A DNA stretch of 64,000 nt from an uncultured Anaerolineae bacterium (GTDB taxonomy: Bacteria > Chloroflexota > Anaerolineae > Aggregatilineales > Phototrophicaceae). The notes beneath the pieces are model-generated. The model had not been told where the DNA came from and searched no databases. It saw only the letters and a program-made list of their open reading frames with translations. Shown in pieces: positions 1-9,041 of the stretch; positions within the stretch are counted from its first letter, which is position 1, and the number at the start of each line of letters is the position of its first letter. The translations under genes and the position numbers were made by a program. Where the stretch lies: contig CALIEB010000001.1 in assembly GCA_938022205.1 (NCBI GenBank), forward strand, positions 124,001 to 188,000, read 5' to 3'.

Positions 1-271
1 CGGTGTCATTGGCTTCTTGGATGGGCAGCGCGTCCATGTCCGCGCGCACCAGCACAGTCGCACCGTCCTGGCTGCCTTCGAGAATGGCGACCACGCCGGT
101 TTTGCCCACGCCGCGCTGCACTTCTAAGCCTAACGCCTCAAGCTGTTCGGCGACAATGCCCGCCGTGCGCACTTCCTCAAACCCTAGTTCAGGGTGGCGG
201 TGGAAGTCACGCCGCAGCGCGACCACTTCTTCGCGCAATGCCTGCGCTTCTTGCATAAAATCAATTGTCAT
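1..271 (-). CDS. M20 family amidohydrolase / N-acyl-amino acid deacylase (N-terminal part)
   Basis: This is the first 90 or so residues of a zinc-dependent M20 peptidase or amidohydrolase (HipO/AbgB/N-acyl-L-amino-acid amidohydrolase type); the rest lies beyond the left edge. The family hydrolyses N-acylated amino acids or related amides in the cytoplasm. Reading the minus strand gives the typical opening with RRDFHRHPELGFEE (about residues 20-33) and the VRADMDALPIQE block (about residues 74-85), which precedes the metal-binding part. The ATG at 271 has a modest AGAGG upstream; a second Met five codons later is possible. It lies 33 bp downstream of the PSP1 gene on the same strand and may be cotranscribed. 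The exact substrate cannot be inferred. Confidence 0.85.
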   Translation of the reverse strand, partial: MTIDFMQEAQALREEVVALRRDFHRHPELGFEEVRTAGIVAEQLEALGLEVQRGVGKTGVVAILEGSQDGATVLVRADMDALPIQEANDT

Positions 272-304
272 AACGCCTCTTTTCGTCGTATTTTCAGCAA
301 CAAG

Positions 305-1249
305 TTACTGGTCAGCACGCCGCTGCCCTTTGGGCTTGCCACAATCGCAAGGCTCGTCGCCGTGCTTGTCGCAAGGGGCTTTGGCTTTGGCAGCAAGGGC
401 GCGCAGCTCTTCAAGCGGCACGAGGTCTTCGCGCTGCACCACTTTATAGCCTACCTCGTCAATCATGACCGCCACCGCATCACGCAGCGGAAACACGTCG
501 ACCACCTTGCCCTCGCCAAAAGGCGTGCCAACCTGCTTGTTTTTGCGCGGCAAATGCTTGCGCGCTTCGACATACTGGTCGTACTCATAGACAAGGCAGC
601 AGCGCAGTCGCCCGCACATGCCGGTAATCTCAATCGGGTTGAGCGAGATGCCTTGTGCCTTTGCCATCTTAATCGACACGGGGCTAAAGTCGGTCAAGAA
701 CGAGCTGCAGCAGCGTTCAATGCCACACGCGCCATAGCCGCCCATCAGCTTTGCCACGTCGCGGGGTCCGATTTGGCGCAGCTCAACGCGACTGCTAGGG
801 AACAAGCGCGTGAGTTCGCGCTGTAGCCTAGACATGTCCACGCGGTCTTCGCAGGTATAAAGAAAGGTCAGCGCGGTGCCGTCGTAGTTGTACTGCGCCG
901 CGACAAACTTCACGTCGTGATAGCGTCCGAGCGCGTCGGCACGCTCTTGACAAATGCTGAGGGCTTCGGGCTGCTTGGCTTCCCACTCTTGCCGCAACGC
1001 CATGTCGCGGGGGTTGGCGGGGCGCAAGATAGCGCGGTACTCCTGCTTGTCGTCACGCGGGGCAAAGCCCATGACTTGCCCCATCTGCCGTCCGCGCTGA
1101 GTCTCAACGATGACATAGTCACCCGCTGCAACTTGCGGGTACTGAGAAAACTCAAAGTGGTAGAGCTTGCCGACTTTGGTAAAACGCACGCCAATGACCA
1201 TTGTCTTAGCACGTTCCAGCGCGGCATCATCCACAACAACAGGAGTCAT
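305..1249 (-). CDS. ricT: PSP1 domain protein RicT (YaaT) homolog
   Basis: A 314-residue protein of the PSP1/YaaT family. In Bacillus the homolog RicT works with RicA and RicF as an Fe-S-containing complex that steers RNase Y mRNA processing and affects sporulation and competence. The conserved Cys cluster is present in the centre (GACGIERCCSSF, then GMCGRLRCCLVYEYDQY), the signature of this family. The C-terminus adds a short Cys/His-rich tail (CDKHGDEPCDCG). The frame opens further upstream, but the ATG at 1249 has AGAGGTGG at good spacing, so I start there. It is divergent from the aspartate kinase gene, with the shared promoter region between 1250 and 1430. The family is clear; the function in this organism is inferred. 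Confidence 0.9.
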   Translation of the reverse strand: MTPVVVDDAALERAKTMVIGVRFTKVGKLYHFEFSQYPQVAAGDYVIVETQRGRQMGQVMGFAPRDDKQEYRAILRPANPRDMALRQEWEAKQPEALSICQERADALGRYHDVKFVAAQYNYDGTALTFLYTCEDRVDMSRLQRELTRLFPSSRVELRQIGPRDVAKLMGGYGACGIERCCSSFLTDFSPVSIKMAKAQGISLNPIEITGMCGRLRCCLVYEYDQYVEARKHLPRKNKQVGTPFGEGKVVDVFPLRDAVAVMIDEVGYKVVQREDLVPLEELRALAAKAKAPCDKHGDEPCDCGKPKGQRRADQ

Positions 1250-1375
1250 CACAACCACCTCTAAGAAACTAAACGAACAACGTACTGCGTTGTCTGGTTG
1301 GCAAATAGGAAGATACAACTTTACTTTAATTCAAAAGAAAAACATTTGCAATGTTCGCACAAGGCAAGAGGAGTT

Positions 1376-1384
1376 TGCTATAAT
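1376..1384 (+). promoter_or_regulatory. extended -10 promoter of aspartate kinase gene
   Basis: TGC followed by a perfect TATAAT lies 46 bp upstream of the aspartate kinase start. No good -35 hexamer is found at 17 bp, which fits an extended -10 promoter. The same TGCTATAAT string recurs at 26349 and 56024. Confidence 0.6.
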
Positions 1385-1430
1385 CAGGGCATTCACAATC
1401 ACACGCGCACACGCAACGTTTAGGAAGCTC

Positions 1431-2840
1431 ATGAAAACCTTGATTATGAAATTTGGCGGGTTGTCGCTGGGTACGCCCGCAGCTCTCGCGCAAGTCTTAA
1501 GCATCGTTTTGCACGAACATCAGCAAAACAAACGGCTCCTCTTGGTCATTTCTGCGCTGGATGGGGTAACGGACATGCTGTTGGAGGCGGCGTATCTGGC
1601 GCAGGTCAGCAACCCGCGCGGCTATCGGCGCATCGCCGCTACGCTGCGCACGCGGCACATGGCATTGGTTGAACAGCTACCTCTAAGCACAGACGAGCGC
1701 ACCAGCTTGCTGGCTGACATCGACCGTTTGCTGTTTGAGATGCTCGACATTTGCCAAAACGTCGCCAACATGCCGAGCGACACGCTATCGCCTGTCGTGA
1801 GCGATAAAATCGCCAGCATCGGCGAGCGGCTGGCGGCGCGCATCGTGGCGGGTTTGCTGCGGCAGAACAAGCTGCGCGGCGTGGCGATTGACAGCACCGA
1901 ACTGATTATCACCGACCAAACGCACGGCAACGCCACGCCCAACCTTGAGCGCACGACCGCCCGCGTGCAAGAGCATCTTGTGCCGATGCTCGACCGTCAA
2001 ATTATTCCGGTCGTGACTGGTTTTATTGGCACAACGCCCAGCGGTGTCGTCACGACGATGGGGCGCGGTGGCAGCGACTACACCGCATCCATCTTGGCAA
2101 GCTGCATTCACGCAGATGAGGTGTGGATTTGGTCGGACGTAGACGGCATGATGTCCGCCGACCCGCGTGAAGTGAGCAGCGCGCAGACCATCCCTAACCT
2201 AAGCTATGACGAGGTGGCGGAGCTGTCGTATTTTGGCGCGCGCATTTTGCACCCGCGCATGATTCGCCCGCTGCAAGAGAAGCACATCGCGCTGTACGTC
2301 AAGAACGTGTTCAAGCCACAGCTTGTCGGCACACGCATCCACGACGCTGTTGAAGCCGCGCCGACACGCCTTAAAGCGGTTACGTCCATTCAGGGCATCA
2401 GCCTGAACGTGCAGCGCAGCGGGGACATCACCGACCTTGTGCAAACGGTGAACCGCGTCTTTGCCGAGACCATCGGCAGCGGCGCAGACGTGATGATTTC
2501 CGCGCAGTCCTCTAACGAGACGTTCTTGTGCTTTGTTATCCCAACCAGCGCGGGCATGGAAGCCGTCGACAGCGTGCGGCAGGCACTGCATGAGGCGTTT
2601 AGCGCGCAGCCTCAGCTGCCGAAATGGACGCTGAAGCCGATGAGCGTTCTCACTGTCATCGGCGAAAACCTCGACGACGCGCCGCACCTGCTAGCGACGC
2701 TGCTGATGTGCCTTGACGGTGTTCGCTTGTTTGCACTGGCGCAAGCCCCGTCACGTTGCAGCATATCGTTTGTGGTGGCGGCGCAGGACGGCAAACGCGC
2801 CCTTAAGCAGTTGCACGACGCTATCCTTAAAAGCGAGTGA
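1431..2840 (+). CDS. aspartate kinase
   Basis: Phosphorylates L-aspartate with ATP, the first step to lysine, threonine and methionine. The 469-residue protein has an amino-acid kinase domain opening with KFGGLSLG, a central GRGGSD nucleotide-binding motif and the DVDGMMSADPR segment. About 160 C-terminal residues have the length and position of tandem regulatory ACT domains. Most aspartate kinases read KFGGTS at the start; here Thr is replaced by Leu. The long reading frame starts at 1167, but the ATG at 1431 follows AGGAAG and gives the normal N-terminus right at the kinase motif. It converges with glutamine synthetase, the two genes overlapping by 14 bp at their 3' ends. The ACT domains suggest feedback by lysine or threonine, which one cannot be told. 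Confidence 0.93.
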   Translation: MKTLIMKFGGLSLGTPAALAQVLSIVLHEHQQNKRLLLVISALDGVTDMLLEAAYLAQVSNPRGYRRIAATLRTRHMALVEQLPLSTDERTSLLADIDRLLFEMLDICQNVANMPSDTLSPVVSDKIASIGERLAARIVAGLLRQNKLRGVAIDSTELIITDQTHGNATPNLERTTARVQEHLVPMLDRQIIPVVTGFIGTTPSGVVTTMGRGGSDYTASILASCIHADEVWIWSDVDGMMSADPREVSSAQTIPNLSYDEVAELSYFGARILHPRMIRPLQEKHIALYVKNVFKPQLVGTRIHDAVEAAPTRLKAVTSIQGISLNVQRSGDITDLVQTVNRVFAETIGSGADVMISAQSSNETFLCFVIPTSAGMEAVDSVRQALHEAFSAQPQLPKWTLKPMSVLTVIGENLDDAPHLLATLLMCLDGVRLFALAQAPSRCSISFVVAAQDGKRALKQLHDAILKSE

Positions 2841-4191
2841 GGTAGCGTTCTAGTTCCCAAGCGGTCACTTGCCCGTTGTAATCGTCGACTTCTTGGCGTT
2901 TGGCGGCGAGATAGCGGTCGCTGACGTACGCGCCCAACGCGCCCAGCACCACGTCGTCGCCCATAAGCGCGTCCAACGCTTCAGCCAGCGACGTGGGCAA
3001 GACCTCAACTTGGCGCAAGCGTCCGCGATTGCGCGTGAGCAGCGTTTCTTCGAGCGGCTCGGGCAGCTCTAGCTGTCGCTGAATGCCGTCGAGCCCTGCT
3101 AGCAGCATGACTGCTTTGGCGAGATAAGGGTTGGCGGAGGGGTCTGGGCAGCGCAGCTCAAGACGGGTGTGGGCTTCCTTGCCTTTGGCGACGCTTGGCA
3201 CGCGGATGAGCGCGCCGCGATTGATGTGCGCCCACGTCACGTAGACCGGAGCCTCAAAGCTCGTCCCCAGCCGCTTGTACGAGTTGACCAGCGGCGCAAG
3301 CACGGCGGACATGGCGCGCGCGTGGGCGAGCTGTCCCGCCAAGAAATGGCGCGCCACTTCGGACAAGCCATATTCGTGTGTCTTGTCGACAAACAGGTTG
3401 TCGTGCGTCTTGTAATCGTGCAGGCTTTGATGCGTGTGCATGCCCGAGCCCGGCATCGTCGCCAGCGGACGCGGCATGAACGTACAGTGCAGCCCGTACT
3501 GCTGTGCCACGGTGCGCAAGGCGACCCGTGCTGTCAACACGTTGTCCGCCGAAACGAGCGCGTCGTTGTACTGAAAGTCAATCTCATGCTGCCCAAAGCC
3601 GCTTTCGGAATGCGCGGAATCCACGCGAATGCCCATCTCAGACAGGGTGCCAAGCATGCGACGGTGAACGCACTGCAAATCTTCGTCGCTCACGTCGAAG
3701 TAGCCGGCTTGGTCGCGCACGGCGTGTAAGAGGGGCTTGCCCTGTGCGTCGGTAGGAAACAGGAAGAACTCCAGCTCCATACCCGTCTTGTAGACAAAGC
3801 CCATGTCTTGCGCCTGCCGCAGCGCACGCAGCAGCACGCTGCGTGGGTCGCCGATAAACGGCTCGCCCTGCGTCGTGTAGACCGAGCAAACGAGGCGAGC
3901 GGTTTTGTCTTCGCCCGTCGTCCAAGGCAGCACGGTGAAGGTAGCGAGGTCAGGCACCAGCACCATGTCGCTTTCGGCAACGCGCGCAAAGCCTTCGATA
4001 GATGAACCGTCGAAGTGCAAGCCGCTGTCAATGACGCGCTCGAGCTGCTGCACTGGCACCATGATATTTTTGACAATGCCCATGATGTCGGTAAACCACA
4101 GGGCAATAAAGCGCACGTGCGCCGCTTCTGCTTGGGCAAGAACGTCTTGTTTTTGCATAGGTATGTACTGTCTGTTGTCATCTAATGGCAT
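2827..4191 (-). CDS. glnA: glutamine synthetase, type I
   Basis: Makes glutamine from glutamate, ammonia and ATP; cytoplasmic dodecamer. The 454-residue protein shows the beta-grasp DGSSIEGFARVAESDM block, the metal-binding MELEFFLFP, the GSGMHTHQSL histidine motif and the NPYLAKAVMLLAGLDGI helix. The region where adenylylated GS-I beta enzymes carry the modified Tyr has no such Tyr (it reads LPEPLEETLLTRNRGRL), so it is probably of the alpha type, regulated without GlnE. Start at 4191 is chosen for GGGGAGGA just upstream; the frame is open to 4221. It follows aroQ by 89 bp on the same strand. The amt-PII pair at 39-41 kb completes the ammonium assimilation set. Confidence 0.95.
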   Translation of the reverse strand: MPLDDNRQYIPMQKQDVLAQAEAAHVRFIALWFTDIMGIVKNIMVPVQQLERVIDSGLHFDGSSIEGFARVAESDMVLVPDLATFTVLPWTTGEDKTARLVCSVYTTQGEPFIGDPRSVLLRALRQAQDMGFVYKTGMELEFFLFPTDAQGKPLLHAVRDQAGYFDVSDEDLQCVHRRMLGTLSEMGIRVDSAHSESGFGQHEIDFQYNDALVSADNVLTARVALRTVAQQYGLHCTFMPRPLATMPGSGMHTHQSLHDYKTHDNLFVDKTHEYGLSEVARHFLAGQLAHARAMSAVLAPLVNSYKRLGTSFEAPVYVTWAHINRGALIRVPSVAKGKEAHTRLELRCPDPSANPYLAKAVMLLAGLDGIQRQLELPEPLEETLLTRNRGRLRQVEVLPTSLAEALDALMGDDVVLGALGAYVSDRYLAAKRQEVDDYNGQVTAWELERYLTRF

Positions 4192-4280
4192 AAATCCTCC
4201 CCTTGAGTATAGGCAACGCACACAGCTCTCAACAGCGCACAGATAACCAAAGTTCGCGCAAGTTGGATTAGCAAAATGCG

Positions 4281-4730
4281 CTAATCGTTCAGCACGCCTA
4301 GATGCCCTAACAGCGCGTGCAGCCCAAGCAAATAGCTACGCCAGCCAAAGCCGCTAATCTGCCCCACACACACGCCCGCCAAGTAGGAATGGTGGCGGAA
4401 CGCTTCGCGGGCGTGAATGTTGGACAAATGCACCTCCACGACCGGTAGCCCAACACCGCTGATAGCATCGCGCAGCACAATCGACGTGTGCGTGTAGCCG
4501 CCGGGGTTCATGACGATGCCGTCCGCCCAAGCACGCGCCTCTTGCAGCGCGTCGACCAGCGCGCCCTCGTGGTTGGATTGGTAGGCACGCACGGCAAAGC
4601 CATACGCGGCGGCAGCGCGGCTCACGGCGGCATTGATGTCCGCTAGCGTCATCGTGCCGTAGATGTGCGGCTCGCGCGTGCCGAGCAAGTTCAAATTTGC
4701 GCCGTGTAACAGCAAAATCGCCTTGTTCAT
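4281..4730 (-). CDS. aroQ: 3-dehydroquinate dehydratase, type II
   Basis: Converts 3-dehydroquinate to 3-dehydroshikimate in aromatic amino acid synthesis. At 149 residues it has the usual size of the type II enzyme and its motifs: [12 protein letters not shown] with the catalytic Tyr, [22 protein letters not shown], the [15 protein letters not shown] segment with the catalytic His and the substrate-binding Arg. A strong SD (GTAGGAGG) precedes the ATG. It is the last shikimate gene of the aroC-aroK-aroB-aroQ run, beginning 8 bp after aroB ends. Confidence 0.96.
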   Translation of the reverse strand: MNKAILLLHGANLNLLGTREPHIYGTMTLADINAAVSRAAAAYGFAVRAYQSNHEGALVDALQEARAWADGIVMNPGGYTHTSIVLRDAISGVGLPVVEVHLSNIHAREAFRHHSYLAGVCVGQISGFGWRSYLLGLHALLGHLGVLND

Positions 4731-4738
4731 AGTGCCTC

Positions 4739-5782
4739 CTACTGTAACGCCTCAAGCACCGCAATCACGTCCTCGCGCGGCACGCCCTCGACGATGCGCG
4801 GCTGCTGCGCGCCCGCCAGCAGCACAAAGCGTGAACGCCCCGCTTGCCACTTCTTATCGGTTGCCATTGCCGCATACAACGCGCCCGTGTCCAGACCACC
4901 CAGCCGCTGCGGCAGTCCGACCGCCGCTAACGCCTGCGCTACCTGTGCGACCAACGCCGCGTCGCACAGGCCCAGCCGCTGCGAGAGCATTGTCGCCGCC
5001 AACAAGCCCACCGCCACCGCCTCGCCGTGCAGCCATGTGTACTGGGTGACGCGCTCAATGGCGTGGGCGAACGTATGCCCAAGATTGAGATGCGCGCGCA
5101 CGCCCTGCTCGTAGGGGTCTGCCTGCACTATGTCAACTTTAACCTGCACCGCGCGGGCGATAAGCTCGGCGGCGCGCTCGGGCGCGTGCAGCGCGCTATC
5201 CAACAGGCGTGGGTCAGCGAGCAACCCGTGCTTGAGAACTTCCGCCATGCCCGCGCGCCACTCTTGCGCCGGTAGCGTCGCCAGCACGTCGGGGTCGATT
5301 AGCACGTGCTGCGGCTGCTTGAACGCGCCGATGAGGTTTTTGCCTTGCGGCATGTCCACGCCCACCTTGCCGCCAACGCCGGCATCCACCATCGCCAACA
5401 GCGTGGTCGGCAGCTGCACCAGCGCAATCCCGCGCATGTAAGTCGCCGCGACAAAGCCCGCCGTGTCGCCAACCACGCCGCCGCCCAACGCCAGCAGCGT
5501 CGTCTTGCGGTCTGCACCGCAGGCTAGCAAGCCTTCGTAAAGCGCGCGCACCGTCTCGAGCGTCTTGTGCTGCTCGCCTGCGGGCATGGTGAGCAGGTGC
5601 GCGTCGGGCAAGGCGCGTGCCAACGCCTCGCCATAAAGCGGCGCAACGTGGCTGTCGCTGACAATCACGACATGCCCTGTCAAACCAAAGGCGCGCGCGT
5701 CCGTCGCCAGCCGCGCCAACACGCCCGCCTCAATGTCAATGGGGTACTGCGCGTCGGGTGCGCTTACAAGGATTCGAACCAT
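4739..5782 (-). CDS. aroB: 3-dehydroquinate synthase
   Basis: NAD- and metal-dependent cyclisation of DAHP to 3-dehydroquinate, step two of the shikimate pathway. The 347-residue protein carries the Gly-rich [14 protein letters not shown]-binding motif, [25 protein letters not shown] and the zinc-ligand segment [11 protein letters not shown]. Its ATG lies inside the 3' end of aroK (19 bp overlap), which implies translational coupling. Length and motifs are normal for the family. Confidence 0.96.
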   Translation of the reverse strand: MVRILVSAPDAQYPIDIEAGVLARLATDARAFGLTGHVVIVSDSHVAPLYGEALARALPDAHLLTMPAGEQHKTLETVRALYEGLLACGADRKTTLLALGGGVVGDTAGFVAATYMRGIALVQLPTTLLAMVDAGVGGKVGVDMPQGKNLIGAFKQPQHVLIDPDVLATLPAQEWRAGMAEVLKHGLLADPRLLDSALHAPERAAELIARAVQVKVDIVQADPYEQGVRAHLNLGHTFAHAIERVTQYTWLHGEAVAVGLLAATMLSQRLGLCDAALVAQVAQALAAVGLPQRLGGLDTGALYAAMATDKKWQAGRSRFVLLAGAQQPRIVEGVPREDVIAVLEALQ

Positions 5783-6267
5783 AGGTGCAGCACCTCCTCC
5801 GCCACTTGTTCGGGCGTTTTGTGGTCAGTGTAAACGTGCAGGTCAAAGCTAGCGTAGACCTTACGGCGTTCTTCTAAGAGCGCGCGCCACTGCCCCGCCA
5901 ACGGGCGGCTTGTGTCGGCGGCAAGGCGCGCCTCAATCGTCTCCGGCAGCGCGTGCAAACACACCACCAAGCCTGCTTTCTCTAACGCGCGGCGGCTTTC
6001 TGGCGCAATCAGTGCGCCGCCGCCGGTGGCAATGACCACGCTGGGCAGCAAAGCCAGCTCATGGCACACGCCGCGTTCAATGGTGCGGAAATAGGTCTCA
6101 CCGCGCTCGGCGAAAATGCGCGCAATCGTCCAGCCTGTGCGCTGCTCAATCAGCGCGTCCGTGTCGTAGAAGACGCGCGCCAACCGCTGGGCGACAATTT
6201 GGGCGACGACCGTCTTGCCCGTCGCCATAAACCCCGTGAGCGTGATGCTGCGCGTGCTGTTATTCAT
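5764..6267 (-). CDS. aroK: shikimate kinase
   Basis: ATP-dependent 3-phosphorylation of shikimate. The 167-residue P-loop kinase has Walker A GFMATGKT near residue 12, the DALIEQRTG shikimate-contact segment, and the ATGGGAL substrate motif. The frame is open to 6333, but the ATG at 6267 gives the canonical N-terminus and overlaps the aroC stop by 8 bp (ATGAATAA), so the two genes are coupled. In the same operon as aroB and aroQ. No fusion or truncation is seen. Confidence 0.95.
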   Translation of the reverse strand: MNNSTRSITLTGFMATGKTVVAQIVAQRLARVFYDTDALIEQRTGWTIARIFAERGETYFRTIERGVCHELALLPSVVIATGGGALIAPESRRALEKAGLVVCLHALPETIEARLAADTSRPLAGQWRALLEERRKVYASFDLHVYTDHKTPEQVAEEVLHLWFESL

Positions 6268-7438
6268 AGCCAAACCGCCACGCTGTGTTGTCCATCGGCA
6301 AGTCTGCGAAGCGGTTGCGGCGCAGCGCGGCAAAGCGCGGCAGCTGCTCTTCTAAGCTGTCGCCGCCGAGCTTCTCTAGCAGCGCGTCCGCCAGCACAAA
6401 CGCCATCATCGCCTCACCAATAGGAATAGCGCGCGGCAAAGCGCAAAAGTCGCTGCGCTCGTAGACCGTGCGCGCGGCTTCGCCGGTGGCGAGGTTGACG
6501 CTGTCTGCACCGCGCAGCATCGTGGCGATGGGCTTCATAGCGACACGCACGATGATGGGGTCGCCTGTCGTAATGCCGCCCTCGAAACCGCCCGCGCGGT
6601 TGCTGCGGCGGCGGATACCGCCCGCGCCGTCAGGCTCCAGCTCATCATGCACTTGGCTGCCGCGCAAGCCCGCCATCTCAAAAGCACGTCCAATCTCCGC
6701 ACCTTTCATGGCTTGAATGCTGACCATCGCCGCGACGAGGCGCGCCTCAAGACGGCGGTCGTAATGCACGTGCGACCCCAAACCCGGCGGCACACCTAAC
6801 GCGACTAGCTCCATCACGCCGCCAAGCGTGTCTTTGTCTACTTTGGCTTGGTGGATAGCGGCGTGCATGGCTTCGGCGGCGTGCGGGTCGGGCGTGCGCA
6901 CGTCGCTCTGTTCGGCAGCGGCAAAAAGCGCGCGAAAGTCAGCATCGTCGGGGATGTTGGCTTTCACGTCGCCGATTTGCGCCACGTAGCCCAGCACTTG
7001 AATGCCGAACTGGGCTAAGAACTGCTTGCATATCGCGCCTATCGCCACGCGCATTGTGGTCTCGCGCGCGCTGGCACGCTCTAATGAGACACGCAGCTCA
7101 CGGTAGCCATACTTAAGCGCGCCGGTTAAGTCAGCATGCCCCGGTCGCGGGATGGTGATAGGGTCGATGTCCTTGTCTTTCCAGTTCTTAAAGTCGCGGT
7201 TGTCAACCGTCACGGCGATGGGCGCGCCGGTCGTCTTGCCCGCCATCACGCCCGCCGTGATGCGCGCCGTGTCCTGCTCGATATGCATGCGCCCGCCGCT
7301 GCCATAGCCCACTTGGCGACGGCGCAAGTCGCGGGTGATGTCGTCTGTGGTCAGCGGCACGCCCGCCGGCATACCTTCTAAAATAGCGGTAAGCTGGGGT
7401 CCGTGGCTCTCGCCAGCGGTTAAAAATCGTAAAGGCAT
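6260..7438 (-). CDS. aroC: chorismate synthase
   Basis: Flavin-dependent conversion of EPSP to chorismate, the last common step of aromatic synthesis. The 392-residue protein has the N-terminal TAGESHGP motif, RRQVGYGSGGRM, the GHADLTGALKYG segment, ASARETTMRVAIGAI, and the C-terminal DFCALPRAIPIGEAMMAFVLADA with the conserved Asp and Arg region. It is the first gene of the minus-strand shikimate run. EPSP synthase, shikimate dehydrogenase and DAHP synthase genes are not in the window. Confidence 0.96.
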   Translation of the reverse strand: MPLRFLTAGESHGPQLTAILEGMPAGVPLTTDDITRDLRRRQVGYGSGGRMHIEQDTARITAGVMAGKTTGAPIAVTVDNRDFKNWKDKDIDPITIPRPGHADLTGALKYGYRELRVSLERASARETTMRVAIGAICKQFLAQFGIQVLGYVAQIGDVKANIPDDADFRALFAAAEQSDVRTPDPHAAEAMHAAIHQAKVDKDTLGGVMELVALGVPPGLGSHVHYDRRLEARLVAAMVSIQAMKGAEIGRAFEMAGLRGSQVHDELEPDGAGGIRRRSNRAGGFEGGITTGDPIIVRVAMKPIATMLRGADSVNLATGEAARTVYERSDFCALPRAIPIGEAMMAFVLADALLEKLGGDSLEEQLPRFAALRRNRFADLPMDNTAWRFGYE

Positions 7439-7521
7439 GGTCTATCCTAGCGCACACAAAAGGTTCATGATGGTGTTTGTCATTGTACTCAATTTTGCGC
7501 GCGCTGTCGTGACCAAACAAA

Positions 7522-7550
7522 TTGCGCGTTTAAGCGTTTTAGCCTATAAT
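7522..7550 (+). promoter_or_regulatory. sigma-70-type promoter of the PAS sensor kinase gene
   Basis: TTGCGC (7522-7527), a 17 bp spacer and TATAAT (7545-7550) lie 43 bp upstream of the kinase ATG. Good match in both hexamers and spacing. Confidence 0.7.
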
Positions 7551-7592
7551 GTTAATGGTTTGCTTTACATTGCAGGCAAAGCCTTAACGTTT

Positions 7593-9041
7593 ATGGCAAG
7601 CACTACGTCACCTCTTCCGCAGTTTTTCGCCTTCGCCGACCGTTCGTCCGACGAGATGCTCTTTGTGGGCGAAAGTGGACAGATTACCCACGCCAACCCC
7701 GCGCTGCTGAAAAAACTGGGCTACACGCTGGAAGAAGCCCAAGCGTTTGGGCTGGAACTGCTTCTGCACGAATATGACCAGCCGTTGTGGCATGAGATGT
7801 GCCAACTGCACAAGAACAATTCCCAGCCAGTCCTTTTTGAGGTGCGGCTGCGGCGCGCCAAAGGCGGCTTTTTCTGGATGTCGATATCGCTGACCTATTT
7901 GCCAGAAGAAGAGCTTTTCTGGGCAATAGGGCGCGATTACAACGACCAAGCGCAATCGCTGACCACCTTGCACAAGCGCAACGAAGAACTTATCGTGACG
8001 ATAGAGCGCATGACCGATGCTTTGTTTTCTTTAGACGCAAACTGGCATTTTGTCTACGTCAACAGGTCAGCTGAACAGCTGCTAAGGCGCAGCCGACACG
8101 AACTCTTGGGGCAGCATATCTGGCAGCTGTATGCCGACGCGGTCAACACAGCGTTCTACACAAACTATCAGAAAGCGATGCGTGAACAACAGCCTGTACA
8201 GTTTACAGAATACTACGAGCCGCTGGACACGTGGTTTGAGGTCAACGCTTACCCTTCCCGCACGGGGCTTTCGGTGTTCTTCCGCAGCGTCAACGAAACG
8301 CGCAAGTTGCAAGAAGAGAACCAAAAGCAACGCGAACTTGTCAAATTAAAAGAGCAGTTTATTTCGCTGGTGTCGCACGAGTTCCGCACACCAATGGCGG
8401 TCATTCAGCTCATTCTTGAGATGCTCGACCGCTACGGCGGAACAATGAGCCACGAGAAAATTAGACGCAACGTAGCACGCGCGCTAGCGCAAATCCAGCG
8501 GCTGAACGAGCTGCTCAGCGACGTGGTCAACCTTAACCAATCCCAGCAGCGTTTAAGCAAACAGCTCACGCTCACTAGCATGCTCGTCGCGCCATTCTGT
8601 GAACAGCTTGTAGAAAACTTGCGCTTGCTCGACAAGGAGGCGCACAACCTACGCCTTGTTATCCCAGAAAACCCGCTGTATCTCTACACAGACGAGCGCA
8701 TGCTGGAGCAAATGCTGGTTAACTTGCTGAACAACGCGCTGAAATACTCGCCTCCGCAAACCACCGTCACGCTCGAGGTTGCCGAACGCGACGAGTTTGT
8801 GGTGTTCAGCGTTATTGACGAAGGCATTGGCATTCCGCTTGAAGAGCAAGAACATATTTTCACGACGTTCTATCGTGCCTCGAACGTAAGAGACATAGCT
8901 GGCACTGGCTTGGGGCTACCGCTCGTACGCCACTACGCCACCCTGTTAGGCGGTGACGTGAACTTTACCAGTATTGAAGGCAGAGGCACGACAATGATGT
9001 TGGTGCTGCCTAAAGAGACCAAACAGCCCAGCGTATCTTAG
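7593..9041 (+). CDS. PAS domain sensor histidine kinase
   Basis: A 482-residue soluble kinase with no membrane segment. Two PAS-like domains (about residues 12-120 and 130-235) are followed by a HisKA dimerisation domain with SLVSHEFRTPMAV (His 262) and a HATPase_c domain with NLLNNALKYSPP, DEGIGIP and GTGLGLPL. It autophosphorylates on His 262 and passes phosphate to a response regulator that is not encoded next to it; the three lone receiver proteins elsewhere in the window are candidates, which is inference. The start at 7593 follows a good promoter but has no clear SD. It converges with the MFS gene, overlapping by 4 bp. The signal sensed is unknown. Confidence 0.9.
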   Translation: MASTTSPLPQFFAFADRSSDEMLFVGESGQITHANPALLKKLGYTLEEAQAFGLELLLHEYDQPLWHEMCQLHKNNSQPVLFEVRLRRAKGGFFWMSISLTYLPEEELFWAIGRDYNDQAQSLTTLHKRNEELIVTIERMTDALFSLDANWHFVYVNRSAEQLLRRSRHELLGQHIWQLYADAVNTAFYTNYQKAMREQQPVQFTEYYEPLDTWFEVNAYPSRTGLSVFFRSVNETRKLQEENQKQRELVKLKEQFISLVSHEFRTPMAVIQLILEMLDRYGGTMSHEKIRRNVARALAQIQRLNELLSDVVNLNQSQQRLSKQLTLTSMLVAPFCEQLVENLRLLDKEAHNLRLVIPENPLYLYTDERMLEQMLVNLLNNALKYSPPQTTVTLEVAERDEFVVFSVIDEGIGIPLEEQEHIFTTFYRASNVRDIAGTGLGLPLVRHYATLLGGDVNFTSIEGRGTTMMLVLPKETKQPSVS

